The notes: a model not told the origin generated them from the letters alone. A stretch of 64,000 nt of DNA from Neocallimastix lanati (nom. inval.) (GCA_016946835.1 JACVTC010000020.1:1297001-1361000); one strand, 5' to 3'; shown: positions 1 through 15,274, numbered from the stretch's first letter. Program-made: numbers and translations.

Positions 1-122
1 ATTTTTTTCTTGGGACTTGAAAGGAATATTATAAAATAAATTATATACTTTATTAGTATAATAAATATATATAATATAAACAAGCGAAAGAAGGAAAGAA
101 AGTAAAAAAAAAAAAAAAAAAA

Positions 123-956
123 ATGAAATACACAAAATTTATTTTATTTATTGTTTCAGTATTGAATATTGAAACAACATTAGCTGTAAGATGTGGTCGT
201 GCCAATGGTCGTTCATGTCCATTCGGTTACTGCTGTTCAAAAGATGGCGGTTGTGGTAAAACTGGCTATTACTGTGGATATGGATGTCAATTTGGCTATG
301 GTAGATGTGATATTGATGAACCTGAAGTTACTTCAACCGAAACAACTGGAGCCGAACCAACCGTAGATTCTGTTAGTTGTATTCAATGCATTAATTGTGT
401 TGATTGTGATGCTCATCCAGATATGGCTATTCACTGCCCAAGTACTTGTATTAAGAAGCCAATTAATGAATGTCCAGGATGTACAGAATGTGTTAATTGT
501 GAAGAAAATCCTGAAATCAGGAAAAAGTGTCCTGATGCTTGTTACAGAAAACCCGATTGCTTTAGATGTTTAGAATGTGTTGACTGTGAAGTACAACCAG
601 AATTTGCCATCTACTGTCCATTTAATTGTATTAGCGAAGAAACTTTGAAGTGTCCAAGCTGTGAAGAATGTGTTGATTGTGATGAGGAACCAGAAATTGG
701 TAAAAGCTGTCCAGGTGCCTGTATCAGGAAGCCAGACTGTTTCAGATGTCTTGAATGTGTAGATTGTGACGAACAACCCGAATATGCTCAATATTGTCCA
801 TTTAATTGTATTAAGAAAACCACAGAAAATCCTCCAGTGGATATTCCAACTGAAAATGTTGACACTGATGAAATGATTGACGAACCAGTTGAAGTAACCG
901 AAACCGTTATAGGAGAAGGAGAATTCAATGAATCCTCTGATGAAGATGATAACTAA
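123..956 (+). CDS. Secreted chitin-binding (CBM18/hevein-like) cysteine-rich repeat protein
   Basis: A 277-residue protein. Residues 1-21 look like a signal peptide (hydrophobic FILFIVSVL core, likely cleavage after TLA). Residues 24-62 carry eight cysteines (24, 32, 37, 38, 44, 51, 55, 62) in hevein/CBM18 spacing with the CPFGYCC and GYYCGYGC signatures, so chitin binding is the expected activity. Residues 86-229 hold five copies of a six-cysteine repeat, CX2CX2CX2CX9CX3C (starting at C86, C117, C146, C177, C206). Repeats 2-3 and 4-5 form a roughly 60-residue duplication. The tail (about 235-277) is acidic and Thr/Glu-rich, with no membrane anchor. The start is the first ATG after a purine-rich, poly-A leader, a context also seen at the sugar transporter. 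Extracellular or cell-wall location is inferred. I do not recognise the six-cysteine repeat as a named family. Confidence 0.85.
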   Translation: MKYTKFILFIVSVLNIETTLAVRCGRANGRSCPFGYCCSKDGGCGKTGYYCGYGCQFGYGRCDIDEPEVTSTETTGAEPTVDSVSCIQCINCVDCDAHPDMAIHCPSTCIKKPINECPGCTECVNCEENPEIRKKCPDACYRKPDCFRCLECVDCEVQPEFAIYCPFNCISEETLKCPSCEECVDCDEEPEIGKSCPGACIRKPDCFRCLECVDCDEQPEYAQYCPFNCIKKTTENPPVDIPTENVDTDEMIDEPVEVTETVIGEGEFNESSDEDDN

Positions 957-1188
957 ATAATTAAAATCAAAAAAAAAAAAAAATAATAATAATAAAAAAT
1001 AAAAGAATAAAGTAAATAAAGTAAATAAAGAAATCATTAAAAAAAAAAAAAAATAGAATAAAAATATATAAAAAAATAAAAAAAAGTAATTCTTAAAAAT
1101 AAATAAATAAAAAAATTATATATATATAAGTAAAATAAAATAAAAAAATTTTTATTAAATATACTTTTTTATTATTATTTATTATTTA

Positions 1189-1224
<36 letters not shown>

Positions 1225-1230
1225 TATAAT

Positions 1231-1269
<39 letters not shown>

Positions 1270-1851
1270 TTTTTATTATTGCTTAAAGTGATTTCAATTC
1301 ACATCATCAATTTATTTATTAATTTATTTATTTATTATAAACTTTTACTCTTAATACTTTAATACTTTTATACTTTTTATTTTTTTATTTTTTTATTTTA
1401 TTTTATTTTTTTTTTTTTATTATGTTTTAAAATTATTTTTATATATGTAGTTTTTTTAATATAATATATTTCATAATATCTATATATATATATATTTTTA
1501 TTTATAATATAATTAATATTTTAATAATAGTTTAAAAAATTAATACTTCCTTGACTAAATATATATATATAAATAGATATGAGTACAGATGTGATAATAT
1601 TCTTCCATTCATGGGTTTTATGAATGCTTCGTGATAACTTACCATTATAATATATATATATATATATTTAATAAAAAAAAATAATAAATATAAAAACATG
1701 GACTTGGTTATGATAAATTATTTTATGGTAAAGAAAATAATATATGGTTTAATAAATATCAATTAGAAATTAATAACTATAAGAGTTTTAAAGTTTGAAA
1801 TATATGTGAAATGGAAGATAAAACTTGAAATTGAAACAATAATAAGTTATA

Positions 1852-1895
<44 letters not shown>

Positions 1896-2387
1896 CATAA
1901 TTGATTGTTATTTAATAATTAAAATTATATTTATTTAAATTATTAAAAAATAGTTAATTAAAGAATATATTATAAATAATGAATCACTAAATATAATAAT
2001 AAATAGTAAAATTTAAATAGTACATAGTATATATTTTATTTGTTTAATTTCTAAACTACACCTTCTTTATTATAAATTAATAATAATACCAAATGTATTA
2101 TTTTTATTTAAATTAACTAAATATAATTGATATAATAAATAAATAATTATAATAATTTAAGCTAATTTAAAAAATTGTCAAAAGGTGATATGATTAAAAT
2201 AGTTTTTTATTTTTTTTTTTTTTAATTTTTTTTTTTTTATTTACATAAAAATTTGCTTAATACTAAAAACAATTTTTTCATTTGACTATAAATAGGTGAT
2301 TAATTGATTATTTTTTTTATTTCTTCTATTTGCGTATAGAAAGAAGAATATTATTAAATTAATATCTCTGTTAAAAGCACCAATAAA

Positions 2388-2426
<39 letters not shown>

Positions 2427-2497
2427 CATCAATTATTTTTTTTTTATTTTTTATTTATTATTATTATTATTATTTTTTTCATTATTTTTTTTTAAAA
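957..2497. other. AT-rich intergenic spacer
   Basis: No credible coding sequence is visible. It holds A/T homopolymers (for example the T-runs near 1232-1264, 1869-1895 and 2393-2426), ATT and TA microsatellites, and a small inverted repeat CATTCAT/ATGAATG near 1606-1626. The 3' untranslated region and polyadenylation signals of the upstream Cys-rich gene should lie within the first 150 bases, but AATAAA-like strings are too common to choose one. Confidence 0.7.
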
Positions 2498-2508
2498 AAA
2501 GAGTAATT

Positions 2509-4490
<1,982 letters not shown>

Positions 4491-4689
4491 CGTTCAGAAA
4501 AAGAAAAATTAAAATCTAATAACAATAAAAAGATTTGAAATTGTAATTATTAAAACAAACATCCTAACCATCTAAGTGGTGGAACACATACTAAATGATG
4601 TAAATATAATTGGTACAAAAATGGGTCTTTGCCTGAAAAGGATAATAGGAAGAAAAAGGAAAGACCAGTAGCTCTTGGATATCAATAAA

Positions 4690-6010
4690 TTAAGAAGAGA
4701 GAGATTTTCTAGAAACTTATTCTCCAGCAGTTCAAGCAGACAGCCTAAGACTGACAGTTGTCATTGCATCAAAGTATGATTGGGAATTAAAAACAATTAG
4801 ATATTAAAGCTGCTTATCTGAATGCAAATTTAGAAGAAAATATTTACACAAAAATTCTTCATGGAGATATAAATAATAATAATAAGAATAAATTTTGGCT
4901 ACTTAAGAAAACTCTTAATCGTTTATAACAAACTGGAAGAATGAATGTGGTATAATGAAATATCACAATATTTGGTAAGTATTGGATTTAGAAAATACAG
5001 AACTGATAAACATTTCTTTGGGAAATATAATAAAAATAATAGATTAATATGTTTACTTACATTTTATATAGATGATATCTTAATCACAGGAATTAAAAAT
5101 GAAATTAATTACACCATAAATAAATTAAAAGATAAATATAAAATCTCTAAAGATTCTGATGCAACTAATTTAATAGTAGGAATAAACATTATTAAAACAA
5201 GGGACCTATAAAATAAATAAAATTGATTTATATTAATAAAATAATTATAAAATACAATGTGAACAAAATAAAACTACTTAGAACACCATGCAAGAAAATT
5301 ATAGAGTATGAAAGAAATAACTCAAACCTGATGAAATACAAAAGAATATAAATCTTTATTAGGAGCATTGCATTGTTATACTTTGTAATAAAGTCATGAC
5401 AGGATATAATGTTTGCTGTAAATGAAGCATAAAGAATTTGTGAAAACTCAACAGAAGCAGATTACAGAAAGTATAATGAATATTTCACAATATTTGAAAG
5501 GTACAAAATATAAATTAATATATATTATAATAAAAATAGCAAATTCATTAAATATTTAGATTCAGATTTTTCAGATGATGAAAAAAAAAGAAGATTTACA
5601 AGTGGACACATATTCTTGGTAACATCCGGATCTTATGGAAATCTCTGTTACAGAAAAATGTAATATTGCTTACTGTTAAAGCTGAATTTGCTTAAGTCTG
5701 ACTGAATATACTAAACAAACTTTGTGGTTCAAAAAGTGATTTAAAGAAATTTTTTAATTAAGAAATAAAATTCAAAATTATAGTTGAAAAACAAAGCATG
5801 TATTGCAATAGCTCAAGATACAAAATATAAAGGTAGATATAAGCATATAGATATAAGATATAAACTTATTTAAGAAAAGATTATGAAAAATGAAATTGAA
5901 TTAGAATACATTAATAGTGAAAATATGTTAGCTGATTCATAAACTAAAAGTATTTCAGGAGTACATATGTTAAAAATCACAATTAAATTATCAAAGAATA
6001 ATAATTCTTA
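4690..6010 (+). pseudogene. Copia RT/RNase H relic
   Basis: Recognisable but broken reverse transcriptase: a segment reading like SPAVQADSLRLTV followed by LDIKAAYLNA near 4727-4820, and FYIDDILITG near 5060-5095 (the catalytic Asp pair is present). The RNase H part follows near 5570-5960, reading like DSDFSDDEKKRRF... and ENMLADS. Multiple in-frame stops show it is dead. The same domains occur on the minus strand at 39830-40880. Confidence 0.8.
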
Positions 6011-6078
6011 ATTGTAAAATAATAAAAAAAAAATGTATATAATAATAAAATATTATATGATACTTAATGAAGGCGGAA

Positions 6079-6325
6079 TGTTAAAGTTCAACACAATATT
6101 TAAAATTTGTACATTAAAGTATTATAAATATTTATAAATTTAATTATGTAATAATATGTATGTAAAATATAAAAAGGAAAATTATTTTTATAAAATTAAT
6201 ATTTCTAGTTTTTTAAATGTTTTATTAAAATATATTTATAAAAATAAATAAGAAATAAAAATTTAATTAAATAATATTATATTTCATAGTGTGTACATCA
6301 TACTTTATGTTGACTACTTAAAACA
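6079..6325 (+). repeat. 3' LTR of copia copy A
   Basis: Begins TGTTAAAGTTCAACA, directly after a purine-rich GAAGGCGGAA tract, and ends near TACTTAAAACA. It aligns along its length with the reverse complement of the LTRs at 39423-39664 and 55419-55661 but is clearly more diverged, consistent with an older insertion. Confidence 0.75.
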
Positions 6326-7535
6326 AAAATAAATAGATTAACAAAAAAAAAAAAAAAGTTTATAAATTAATAATAAATTATTAATAAAAATTTAAAAAAT
6401 TATTCTTATTTTATTTTAAAAATATTTTAAATTTAAAATTTGAAATTCATAAAAGTTACACAAAATAGAAAATAATTTTAAATTTAAATAAATAACTTTA
6501 AAATTAATTATTTTTTATTTCTTAATTTTTTTTAATTTTGATCTTATTAAATAAAAAACCCATTAAAACATTTTTTCTTTTTATATTAAAGTAGTAATTA
6601 ATATATAGGAAAATATATATGTATATGAATATATAATATATTATAATATAATATAATATAATTGTTAAATATAATTTCCAGAGGAGTACATTAAAGGGAA
6701 ATTAAATCATAAATAAATAAAAAAAAAAAAAAAAAAAGAAAATTAACTTTAAATAATATGATTGATTTTTAATTATCAATAAAGTAATATTATAGAAAAA
6801 ATAGAATAAAATAAAATACAAAGTAAAAAATTTCGGAAATCCATCCTTTTTATTAAGAAAGAGTAATTAATACATTACCAGTTTAACAAAATTATTGGTA
6901 ATTAATGCTTACTATATAAAAAAAAATATAACTATGTATAATTATATAAAACTTAAATTTGTTGACATATGAAAGTTAAGAATGAAAAGTTTATAATATT
7001 AAAAATAAATTTAAATAAATAATAATAATAAATAATAATAATAATTAATAATAAATAATAAATATTAAATATTAAATAATAAAAAGAGTATTTATTAATA
7101 AATAATAAATAATAAATAATAAATAATAAATAATAAATAAATAAATAAATAATAAATAGATAAATAAATAATAAATAAATAAATAAATAATAAATAAATA
7201 AATAATAAATAAATAAATAATAAATAAATAATAAATAAATAAATAATAAATCATAAATAATAAATAAATAATAAATAATTGAATAATAAATAAATAATAA
7301 ATAATTGAATAATAAATAAATAATAATAATAGCAATAATAATTAGTATATTTTTTAATAAAAATCAATAATATATTTATGGGTTAAACCTTCCAAAAAAA
7401 AAAAAAACATGAAACAATTAACAATAAAATGGGATACAAAAACAAAAAAAATTAAAACAAAAATATAAAACAAAATCAAAATTACAGAAATAAATTAAAA
7501 ATAAGTGAATAAATAAATAATATATTTTTTTAATA

Positions 7536-7569
<34 letters not shown>

Positions 7570-7778
7570 ATTATTATTATTATTATTATATATTATATAT
7601 CATTATTATTATTATTATATATTATTATTTTATTTTATTTTTTATTTTATTTATTAGTTATTATAAATTCTTATTTATATTATTTATAACTATTAATTAT
7701 CTTTTAAAGTATGATCATTTGCAATTTAAAAATTATAATCAATCATCAAACAAATCAACAAAGAAATTCAAATTTTAA

Positions 7779-7819
<41 letters not shown>

Positions 7820-8285
7820 GATGTTTTTAATGATGATAAAAAAAAATAATAAAATAATCTGAATATGATATGATATTATGAATAATATTTAAAAATATAT
7901 ATTACTAAATAATATTAGGAAAAAAGATTATAAATTAAAATTAAATTTTTATTCATATTCATATTCATTATTCATATTTATATTTAATTATTATTAATTA
8001 TTAATTAATTAAATTATATTTATCTATTTATTTATTTATTATTATTATTATTTTTTTTTTTTTAAATGTAATTTACATAAAAATGTTAAAGTTGGGCAAA
8101 AAATAATAATTTTTTTTTTATTTTTATTTTTATTTTTTTTTTTTTTTATATTTCCCCTTTAAAGAAATTAATCTATCTATTTTATAATAATTTTATGCAT
8201 TCCTTCATTCTATTACTATATTTCTATAGGTTAAAAAGTACGATAAAGTTTATTTAAAGTTTATTTTGGTTTAATTAATTTAATG

Positions 8286-8317
<32 letters not shown>

Positions 8318-8813
8318 AATAAAAATAATAAAATATACTTATATGTAATATATGTGTAATATGTAATATATATGTATAAGCAATACTTTTAATATTGAAT
8401 AGATGATATATAGATATTTTTTTCTTATTGAAAAACAAACACTATTTGTAAATAATTAATTTAACCAAATATATATAAAAGTTTTTTAAATAAAAATACA
8501 TTTACCTACTTCTTCTATTATTTATAATTATTTATAATTAATAAATAATATTATATATTTTCAAAATTTAACCATACAATAAAATTTTTAATTATTATTA
8601 TTTTTTATTATTATTATTTTAATTGCTTTTTTTTTTTATTTAATTTTATACAATTTGTTTATATTATTATACATTATTATTTACTTATTTTTTTTTATTA
8701 TAGATATACTGTATATTATATATATTATATATTATAGTATTTTCTTTTATTTTTTATTTACTTTATTTTTTCATTTTTTTTTCATTTCTTGTTTTCTTTT
8801 TTCTTTTTTTCTT

Positions 8814-8857
<44 letters not shown>

Positions 8858-9726
8858 TACTTACTATAATTTATATAATTATAAAATTTAATACTTAATT
8901 ATAATTATTTAAAATTTTCTAATAATATATTTAAATATTAGTATTATTATTAAATAGTATATCTAAATTTTTCATAAATTGTAGTGTTATATAATTTATT
9001 AATAAATAAAAAAAATAAAAAAAAAATAAATAAAATAATCTTCATATAAAATTTATTTATTAATTTATTAATTATTAAAAAAAAAAGAAAGAAAAAACTT
9101 AAAATAAAAAGGAAAAAAATATTAAATATATATTTTTTTGCTAATTACAGTTTTTTTTTTCTTTTTTATTTTTAATAATTATTTTTTTTTTACTTATTTA
9201 CTAATTCTTTATATTTATTTATGTTTTATTTATTATATTTTCTATTTATAATTTGATAGTTTAATTTATTTTTTTTCTGTTTATTATTATTAGTATTTCT
9301 TTTCCTTTTTTATTTTATGTTGAATTGCTTTTTTTTTTTTTTCCTTTTTTTTGGTTACTTATTTTATTTGTATTATAAGAACTTGATTTTAATAATTATT
9401 TATTGAATTTCTCTTGTTGATTCTTCTTGTTGATTATCTTTTTTTTTTTTTTTTATTTTTTTATTTATTAATGAATTAATTTTATTTGAATTCATATTTA
9501 TATTATTTTTGATTATTTTATTATTTTACTTTATTTTTTATTTATAAATTATTTACTCCTTTTATTGCCATTAATTAGTTACTTCTTTTATATTGCCATT
9601 TAGAGTTCATAATTTTTTTTTTAATATTTTTTTTAATTTATTTAAAAAAAAATAAAAAATAAAATAAAAAATAAAATAAAAAATAAAATAAAATATAAAT
9701 TACTATTGTTTAACTAATGATTAAAT
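6326..9726. other. Long AT-rich intergenic spacer
   Basis: No convincing gene on either strand. Contents are a TAAATAA-type repeat field (7016-7330), ATT microsatellites (7540-7620), long T-runs (7783-7818, 8800-8852) and an A-run (8284-8316). The region next to 9700 is the 3' flank of the minus-strand xylose isomerase gene and should hold its 3' UTR. Confidence 0.7.
7016..7330. repeat. Degenerate (TAAATAA)n low-complexity tract
   Basis: About 300 bases of alternating AAT and AAAT units, with ATTGAATAATAAATAAATA variants at the right end. A very similar tract occurs at 59876-60280. It reads as a Tyr/Ile/Leu/Phe-rich open frame on the minus strand, which I do not regard as a gene. Confidence 0.85.
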
Positions 9727-11076
9727 TTAGGCATACATAGCAACAATAGATTCATAAAGTTCTTGTTTAGCAGAGGTTTGTTTTGGTTCACCGACCTTCT
9801 TACCGTATTCATAAACTTGTTCCAAGGTAAGCTTTCCTTCTTCGAATTCTTTACCAATTCCAGAGTCGAAGGAAGCATAACGTTCAGATTTCATTTGTTT
9901 GTATGGAGATTCTTCAAGAAGTTTAGCAGCACTTTCAAGGGCACGGGCCATAGCATCCATACCAGAAATGTGTGCAAGAATAATATCTTCAAGATCAGTG
10001 GCATTACGACGAGTCTTGGCATCAAAGTTGGTACCACCATGACCAAGTCCACCATTACGAATAATTTCCATCCAGGCTTGAACAAGTTCAAATTGATCAA
10101 TTGGGAATTGATCAGTATCCCAACCGTTTTGATAATCACCACGGTTAGCATCAATGGAACCGAGCATACCGGCATCAACAGCGCAGGCAAGTTCATGTTC
10201 GAAAGTGTGACCAGCAAGAGTAGCATGGTTAACTTCAATATTAACCTTGAAATCCTTATCTAAGTTATGAGCTCTAAGGAAAGCAATGACGGTTTCAACA
10301 TCAACATCATATTGATGCTTAGTGGGTTCCATTGGCTTTGGTTCAATAAGGAAAACACCCTTGAAACCTTTGGAACGGGCATAGTCACGAGCCATGGTAA
10401 GCATACGGGCCATGTGTTCCTTTTCACGTTTTTGATCAGTGTTAAGAAGACTCATGTAACCTTCACGACCACCCCAGAAGACATAGTTTTCAGCACCAAG
10501 TTCAATACCAGCATCAATAGCATTCTTAATTTGAACAATAGCACGAGCAACTACATCAAAATCTGGATTAGTAGAAGCACCATTCATGTAACGTGGATGA
10601 CCGAAAACATTAGCGGTACTCCAGAGAAGTTTGATACCAGTTTTTCTCTGCTTCTTTTTAAGATATTGAACGATAGCTTTGAGGTTAGCTTCATATTCTT
10701 CAATAGAATCACCTTCAGAAATAAGATCAACATCATGGAAACAGTAGAATGGAATACCAAGTTTTTGCATAATTTCAAAACCGGCATCAACCTTATTTTG
10801 AGCTCTTTCAAGGGCAGTTTTACCTTCATTCCATGGGAATTCCTTAGTAGCACTACCAAATTGATCAGTACCTTCAGCACAAAGAGTGTGCCACCAGGCC
10901 ATGGAGAAACGAAGCCAATCCTTCATCTTTTTACCCATAACTACCTTTTCAGCATCATAATAGTGAAAAGCCATTGGATTCTTAGAATCCTTTCCCTCAT
11001 ATCTAATTTTTCTAACATTTGGGAAATAATTAGTAGTCTTTATTCCAAAGAGCTTTCTCTTAATACTTTCAAACAT
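9727..11076 (-). CDS. xylA: Xylose isomerase
   Basis: A 449-residue protein converting D-xylose to D-xylulose (and glucose to fructose), the first step of xylose use in anaerobic fungi and expected to be cytosolic. The class II xylose isomerase hallmarks are all present: the catalytic HDVD motif at His114-Asp117, metal ligands Glu245 (IEPKP), Glu281 and His284 (IEVNH), Asp309 (SIDAN), Asp320 and Asp322 (WDTDQ), and Asp352 (NFDAK). There is one uninterrupted exon. The protein is about 12 residues longer at the N-terminus (a basic [11 protein letters not shown] stretch) than the 437-residue Piromyces enzyme I recall. An internal start is not excluded, but the 449-residue frame starts at a Met just downstream of an AT-rich leader. 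The gene is visibly less AT-rich than its surroundings. Fungal genes of this kind are widely thought to come from Bacteroidetes by horizontal transfer. Confidence 0.97.
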   Translation of the reverse strand: MFESIKRKLFGIKTTNYFPNVRKIRYEGKDSKNPMAFHYYDAEKVVMGKKMKDWLRFSMAWWHTLCAEGTDQFGSATKEFPWNEGKTALERAQNKVDAGFEIMQKLGIPFYCFHDVDLISEGDSIEEYEANLKAIVQYLKKKQRKTGIKLLWSTANVFGHPRYMNGASTNPDFDVVARAIVQIKNAIDAGIELGAENYVFWGGREGYMSLLNTDQKREKEHMARMLTMARDYARSKGFKGVFLIEPKPMEPTKHQYDVDVETVIAFLRAHNLDKDFKVNIEVNHATLAGHTFEHELACAVDAGMLGSIDANRGDYQNGWDTDQFPIDQFELVQAWMEIIRNGGLGHGGTNFDAKTRRNATDLEDIILAHISGMDAMARALESAAKLLEESPYKQMKSERYASFDSGIGKEFEEGKLTLEQVYEYGKKVGEPKQTSAKQELYESIVAMYA

Positions 11077-12255
11077 TATGAATTAATTTATTTAAATTTT
11101 TTTTTATTTAAAAAATTATTTGCCTAATAATAATTTTCTTAAAATTAAAAAAACAAAATTGTTTTTTTTTTCTTTTTAAATTACAAATATAATAATTATT
11201 ATAATAATTATTATACAATTTATTTTTTTTTAAATTATTTTTGCTTAATTTACTTTAAAGAAAGAAATTATTTGTTTATTTATATACTTTTTTTTTTTTT
11301 TTACATATATTTATTATAAATACATAAATATTTTGTAATTATTAATATAACAAATATAGTAATATTATTAATATTATTACAAAATGTTTCCTTTTTTTTC
11401 TTTATCATAATTTTTTAATTTTTTAATTTTTTTATTTTAGAAAAAAAAAATATTTATTAATAAGAATTACTTATAATAAATATATTAATTGTATATATAT
11501 ATATATATAAATATTATATTTCATGTATGGATCATCTTCGATGAAATAATTCTAAAATTTTAAAAGAAACTTTTTTTATAACCGCCATAATTATTTAATT
11601 AAAAATTTTTTATATTTGGAAAAAAAAAATTTTTTTTTTATTTAAATTAATAAAAGTTTATTTATAATTATTTTATTAATATATCTAAATTTGTCAAAAT
11701 TAGATTCATTAAAACTATTTTAAAAACTATTGATTAACTATATTCAATATTCGGAATGCTTTTTTTTTTTTTTTTAATTTTTTTTAAAAAAAATTAAATG
11801 TATATTAATATTTTGTTTTTTTACATATAAATGTAGTATACATATATCATATAATGTTATGAAATTTATAATTAATAAAATAAAATATAGTACAACATAA
11901 CATTAAAATAAAATTTAGATCTAAATTTGTTATATTTTATATATATAGAGACCTACAAAAAAATGAAAGAAAAAAAAAAAAAACTTCATTTTATATATAT
12001 ATCAATAATATATTAATATATATATATTTTTTTAAATTCATTTAATTATTTATTTAATTTAATTTCTTTTTAATTTAATTTACTTTATAAAATTAAAATT
12101 ATTTATTATTATTTTTCAAACAATTAATTTGACTCCCATTTAACTACAAAATTTCCTTATTTATGTATCTTTTGTGTAACACTCATATACTCATTTTCTA
12201 TAAATTAAAATTTATTATTATTATTATTATTTTTTTTTTGAATTAAAATAAAAAT
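11077..12255. other. AT-rich spacer upstream of xylose isomerase
   Basis: This contains the promoter side of the minus-strand xylose isomerase gene. Candidate TATA-like strings are numerous and cannot be ranked. T- and A-runs and short TA repeats (for example 11494-11508) fill the rest. No coding sequence or RNA gene is visible. Confidence 0.65.
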
Positions 12256-13830
12256 AAAATGAATAAAATGAATAAAATGAATAAAATGAATAAAATGAAT
12301 AAAATGAATAAAATGAATAAAATGAATAAAATGAATAAAATGAATAAAATGAATAAAATGAATAAAATGAATAAAATGAATAAAATGAATAAAATGAATA
12401 AAATGAATAAAATGAATAAAATGAATAAAATGAATAAAATGAATAAAATGAATAAAATGAATAAAATGAATAAAATGAATAAAATGAATAAAATGAATAA
12501 AATGAATAAAATGAATAAAATGAATAAAATGAATAAAATGAATAAAATGAATAAAATGAATAAAATGAATAAAATGAATAAAATGAATAAAATGAATAAA
12601 ATGAATAAAATGAATAAAATGAATAAAATGAATAAAATGAATAAAATGAATAAAATGAATAAAATGAATAAAATGAATAAAATGAATAAAATGAATAAAA
12701 TGAATAAAATGAATAAAATGAATAAAATGAATAAAATGAATAAAATGAATAAAATGAATAAAATGAATAAAATGAATAAAATGAATAAAATGAATAAAAT
12801 GAATAAAATGAATAAAATGAATAAAATGAATAAAATGAATAAAATGAATAAAATGAATAAAATGAATAAAATGAATAAAATGAATAAAATGAATAAAATG
12901 AATAAAATGAATAAAATGAATAAAATGAATAAAATGAATAAAATGAATAAAATGAATAAAATGAATAAAATGAATAAAATGAATAAAATGAATAAAATGA
13001 ATAAAATGAATAAAATGAATAAAATGAATAAAATGAATAAAATGAATAAAATGAATAAAATGAATAAAATGAATAAAATGAATAAAATGAATAAAATGAA
13101 TAAAATGAATAAAATGAATAAAATGAATAAAATGAATAAAATGAATAAAATGAATAAAATGAATAAAATGAATAAAATGAATAAAATGAATAAAATGAAT
13201 AAAATGAATAAAATGAATAAAATGAATAAAATGAATAAAATGAATAAAATGAATAAAATGAATAAAATGAATAAAATGAATAAAATGAATAAAATGAATA
13301 AAATGAATAAAATGAATAAAATGAATAAAATGAATAAAATGAATAAAATGAATAAAATGAATAAAATGAATAAAATGAATAAAATGAATAAAATGAATAA
13401 AATGAATAAAATGAATAAAATGAATAAAATGAATAAAATGAATAAAATGAATAAAATGAATAAAATGAATAAAATGAATAAAATGAATAAAATGAATAAA
13501 ATGAATAAAATGAATAAAATGAATAAAATGAATAAAATAAAATGAATAAAATGAATAAAATGAATAAAATGAATAAAATGAATAAAATGAATAAAATGAA
13601 TAAAATGAATAAAATGAATAAATGAATAAATGAATAAAATGAATAAAATGAATAAAATGAATAAAATGAATAAAATGAATAAAATGAATAAAATGAATAA
13701 AATGAATAAAATGAATAAAATGAATAAAATGAATAAAATGAATAAAATGAATAAATGAATAAATGAATAAAATGAATAAAATGAATAAATGAATAAATGA
13801 ATAAAATGAATAAAATGAATAAAGTGAATA
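12256..13830. repeat. 9-bp minisatellite (ATGAATAAA)n, about 175 copies
   Basis: From 12259 to about 13536 the 9-bp unit is repeated about 142 times without a visible error. Then come a few variant units (loss of G near 13536, shorter AATAAATG units near 13619-13635 and 13750-13800) up to about 13830. Because the period is three codons, both strands are open: Met-Asn-Lys repeats on plus and Phe-Tyr-Ser-type repeats on minus. Variants cluster at the right-hand end, so the array is probably expanding or homogenising from the left. A protein product is unlikely. Confidence 0.95.
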
Positions 13831-13869
13831 AAAAAAAGTATATTTTATTATTATTCATATTCATAAACA

Positions 13870-13883
13870 TGAATATATTTAAA

Positions 13884-13935
<52 letters not shown>

Positions 13936-15241
13936 AACCATTTTTAAATATAAAGCTTTTTAAATATAAAATTATATATAAATTTTTTCTTTTTTTTTAA
14001 ATCTTTATTATGATTAATAATAAAACTGTATTTAATATGAATAAAAAATATTGAAATAAAATTAAATAAATATTAAAATGTATATATAATGATGTAATGA
14101 AGTAATATAAAAAATTTATACAAATTTATTAGAATAATTTAATGTTATTTATATTTTTATAATATTATAAATAATTAATTATAATTTTTATTATAATTTA
14201 TTAGTAATTAAATATCAGTTATTGAACACTTAATTCATTATAATTATTATTATTTCCTCAAAACTTTTATATTTATATTTAGAAATTTTTTATATATATA
14301 TATATACTATTTTGTTTTGTTTTTGTACATTTTTTTTTACAAGTATATAATATTAAAAATAATCCTTCTATAAGATTTATCAAAAAATATTGTATTATTA
14401 ATTAAAATTTTAGAATTTTTTTTCAAAAATCTTTTTAAACGGAATCGAAAAATGATAGAGTCAATGGAGACATTCATTTAAATATTATTATTTCCTATAA
14501 TTAAATAATTAAATTATATAAATATATATATATATATATATTTTTTTTTTTTTAAAAATTAAGTAGAAGAATAAAAATTTATTTTTCAAAATTGAATGAA
14601 TTGTTGTCTTAAATCCTTCAAATTTATGACATAGAAGTATTTGGTGTTTAAAACTAAGGTATGATGTTACTCTCATCACAGTAAGGATAATATGTTAGAC
14701 AATTTTCTGATACCTAGAGCTTTCATTATTTTCAATAGTTCTTAATTGACTTGTTTTATAATGATCAATAATTCATTCTATATTTTTTTTCTTTTTTATT
14801 ATTTTATGATAAAAACATCATAACATTTATTAATTTTCGTAATTAAAAATTAATCAAAAATAAAGATAATAAATAAATATTTAATGTTATTTTCTAATAT
14901 TTTATTATAATTTTTTATTTATTTATTTATTATTAATATTAATATTATAAATATTATTATTATTAGTATTTATGCAAATATTATAATTAAATTATCATAA
15001 TTAAAATCATTTTTTTAATATTTTTGGAGATTTTTTATATTAAAAATTTAACAACCTAATTTAACGAAGTATATTGAATTCTTCATAATAAATAAATAAA
15101 TAAATTAAAATTTATTTTTTTCTAGATACTTAAATAAGAGAATTAATCAAAAAAATGAATTATATTAAAATAAAATAAAGAATAATAAAAATTTATTTTT
15201 CATAATAAATATATATATATTATACTATTTGATATTGCTTC

Positions 15242-15274
<33 letters not shown>

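Noticed and set aside
570-1037. Minus-strand frame opposite the Cys-rich gene
   Set aside because: Antisense of the Cys-repeat codons and an A-rich 3' flank; no protein character.
8655-8891. Small Phe/Leu/Ile-rich plus-strand frame
   Set aside because: Built from T-runs; no codon bias or conserved feature.
9763-11127. Plus-strand open frames across the xylose isomerase gene
   Set aside because: Antisense shadows of a clearly conserved enzyme.
12227-13870. Long open frames on both strands of the 9-bp array (Met-Asn-Lys and Phe-Tyr-Ser repeats)
   Set aside because: They follow automatically from a period of nine with no stop in the unit; no non-repeat coding sequence or start context supports a protein.
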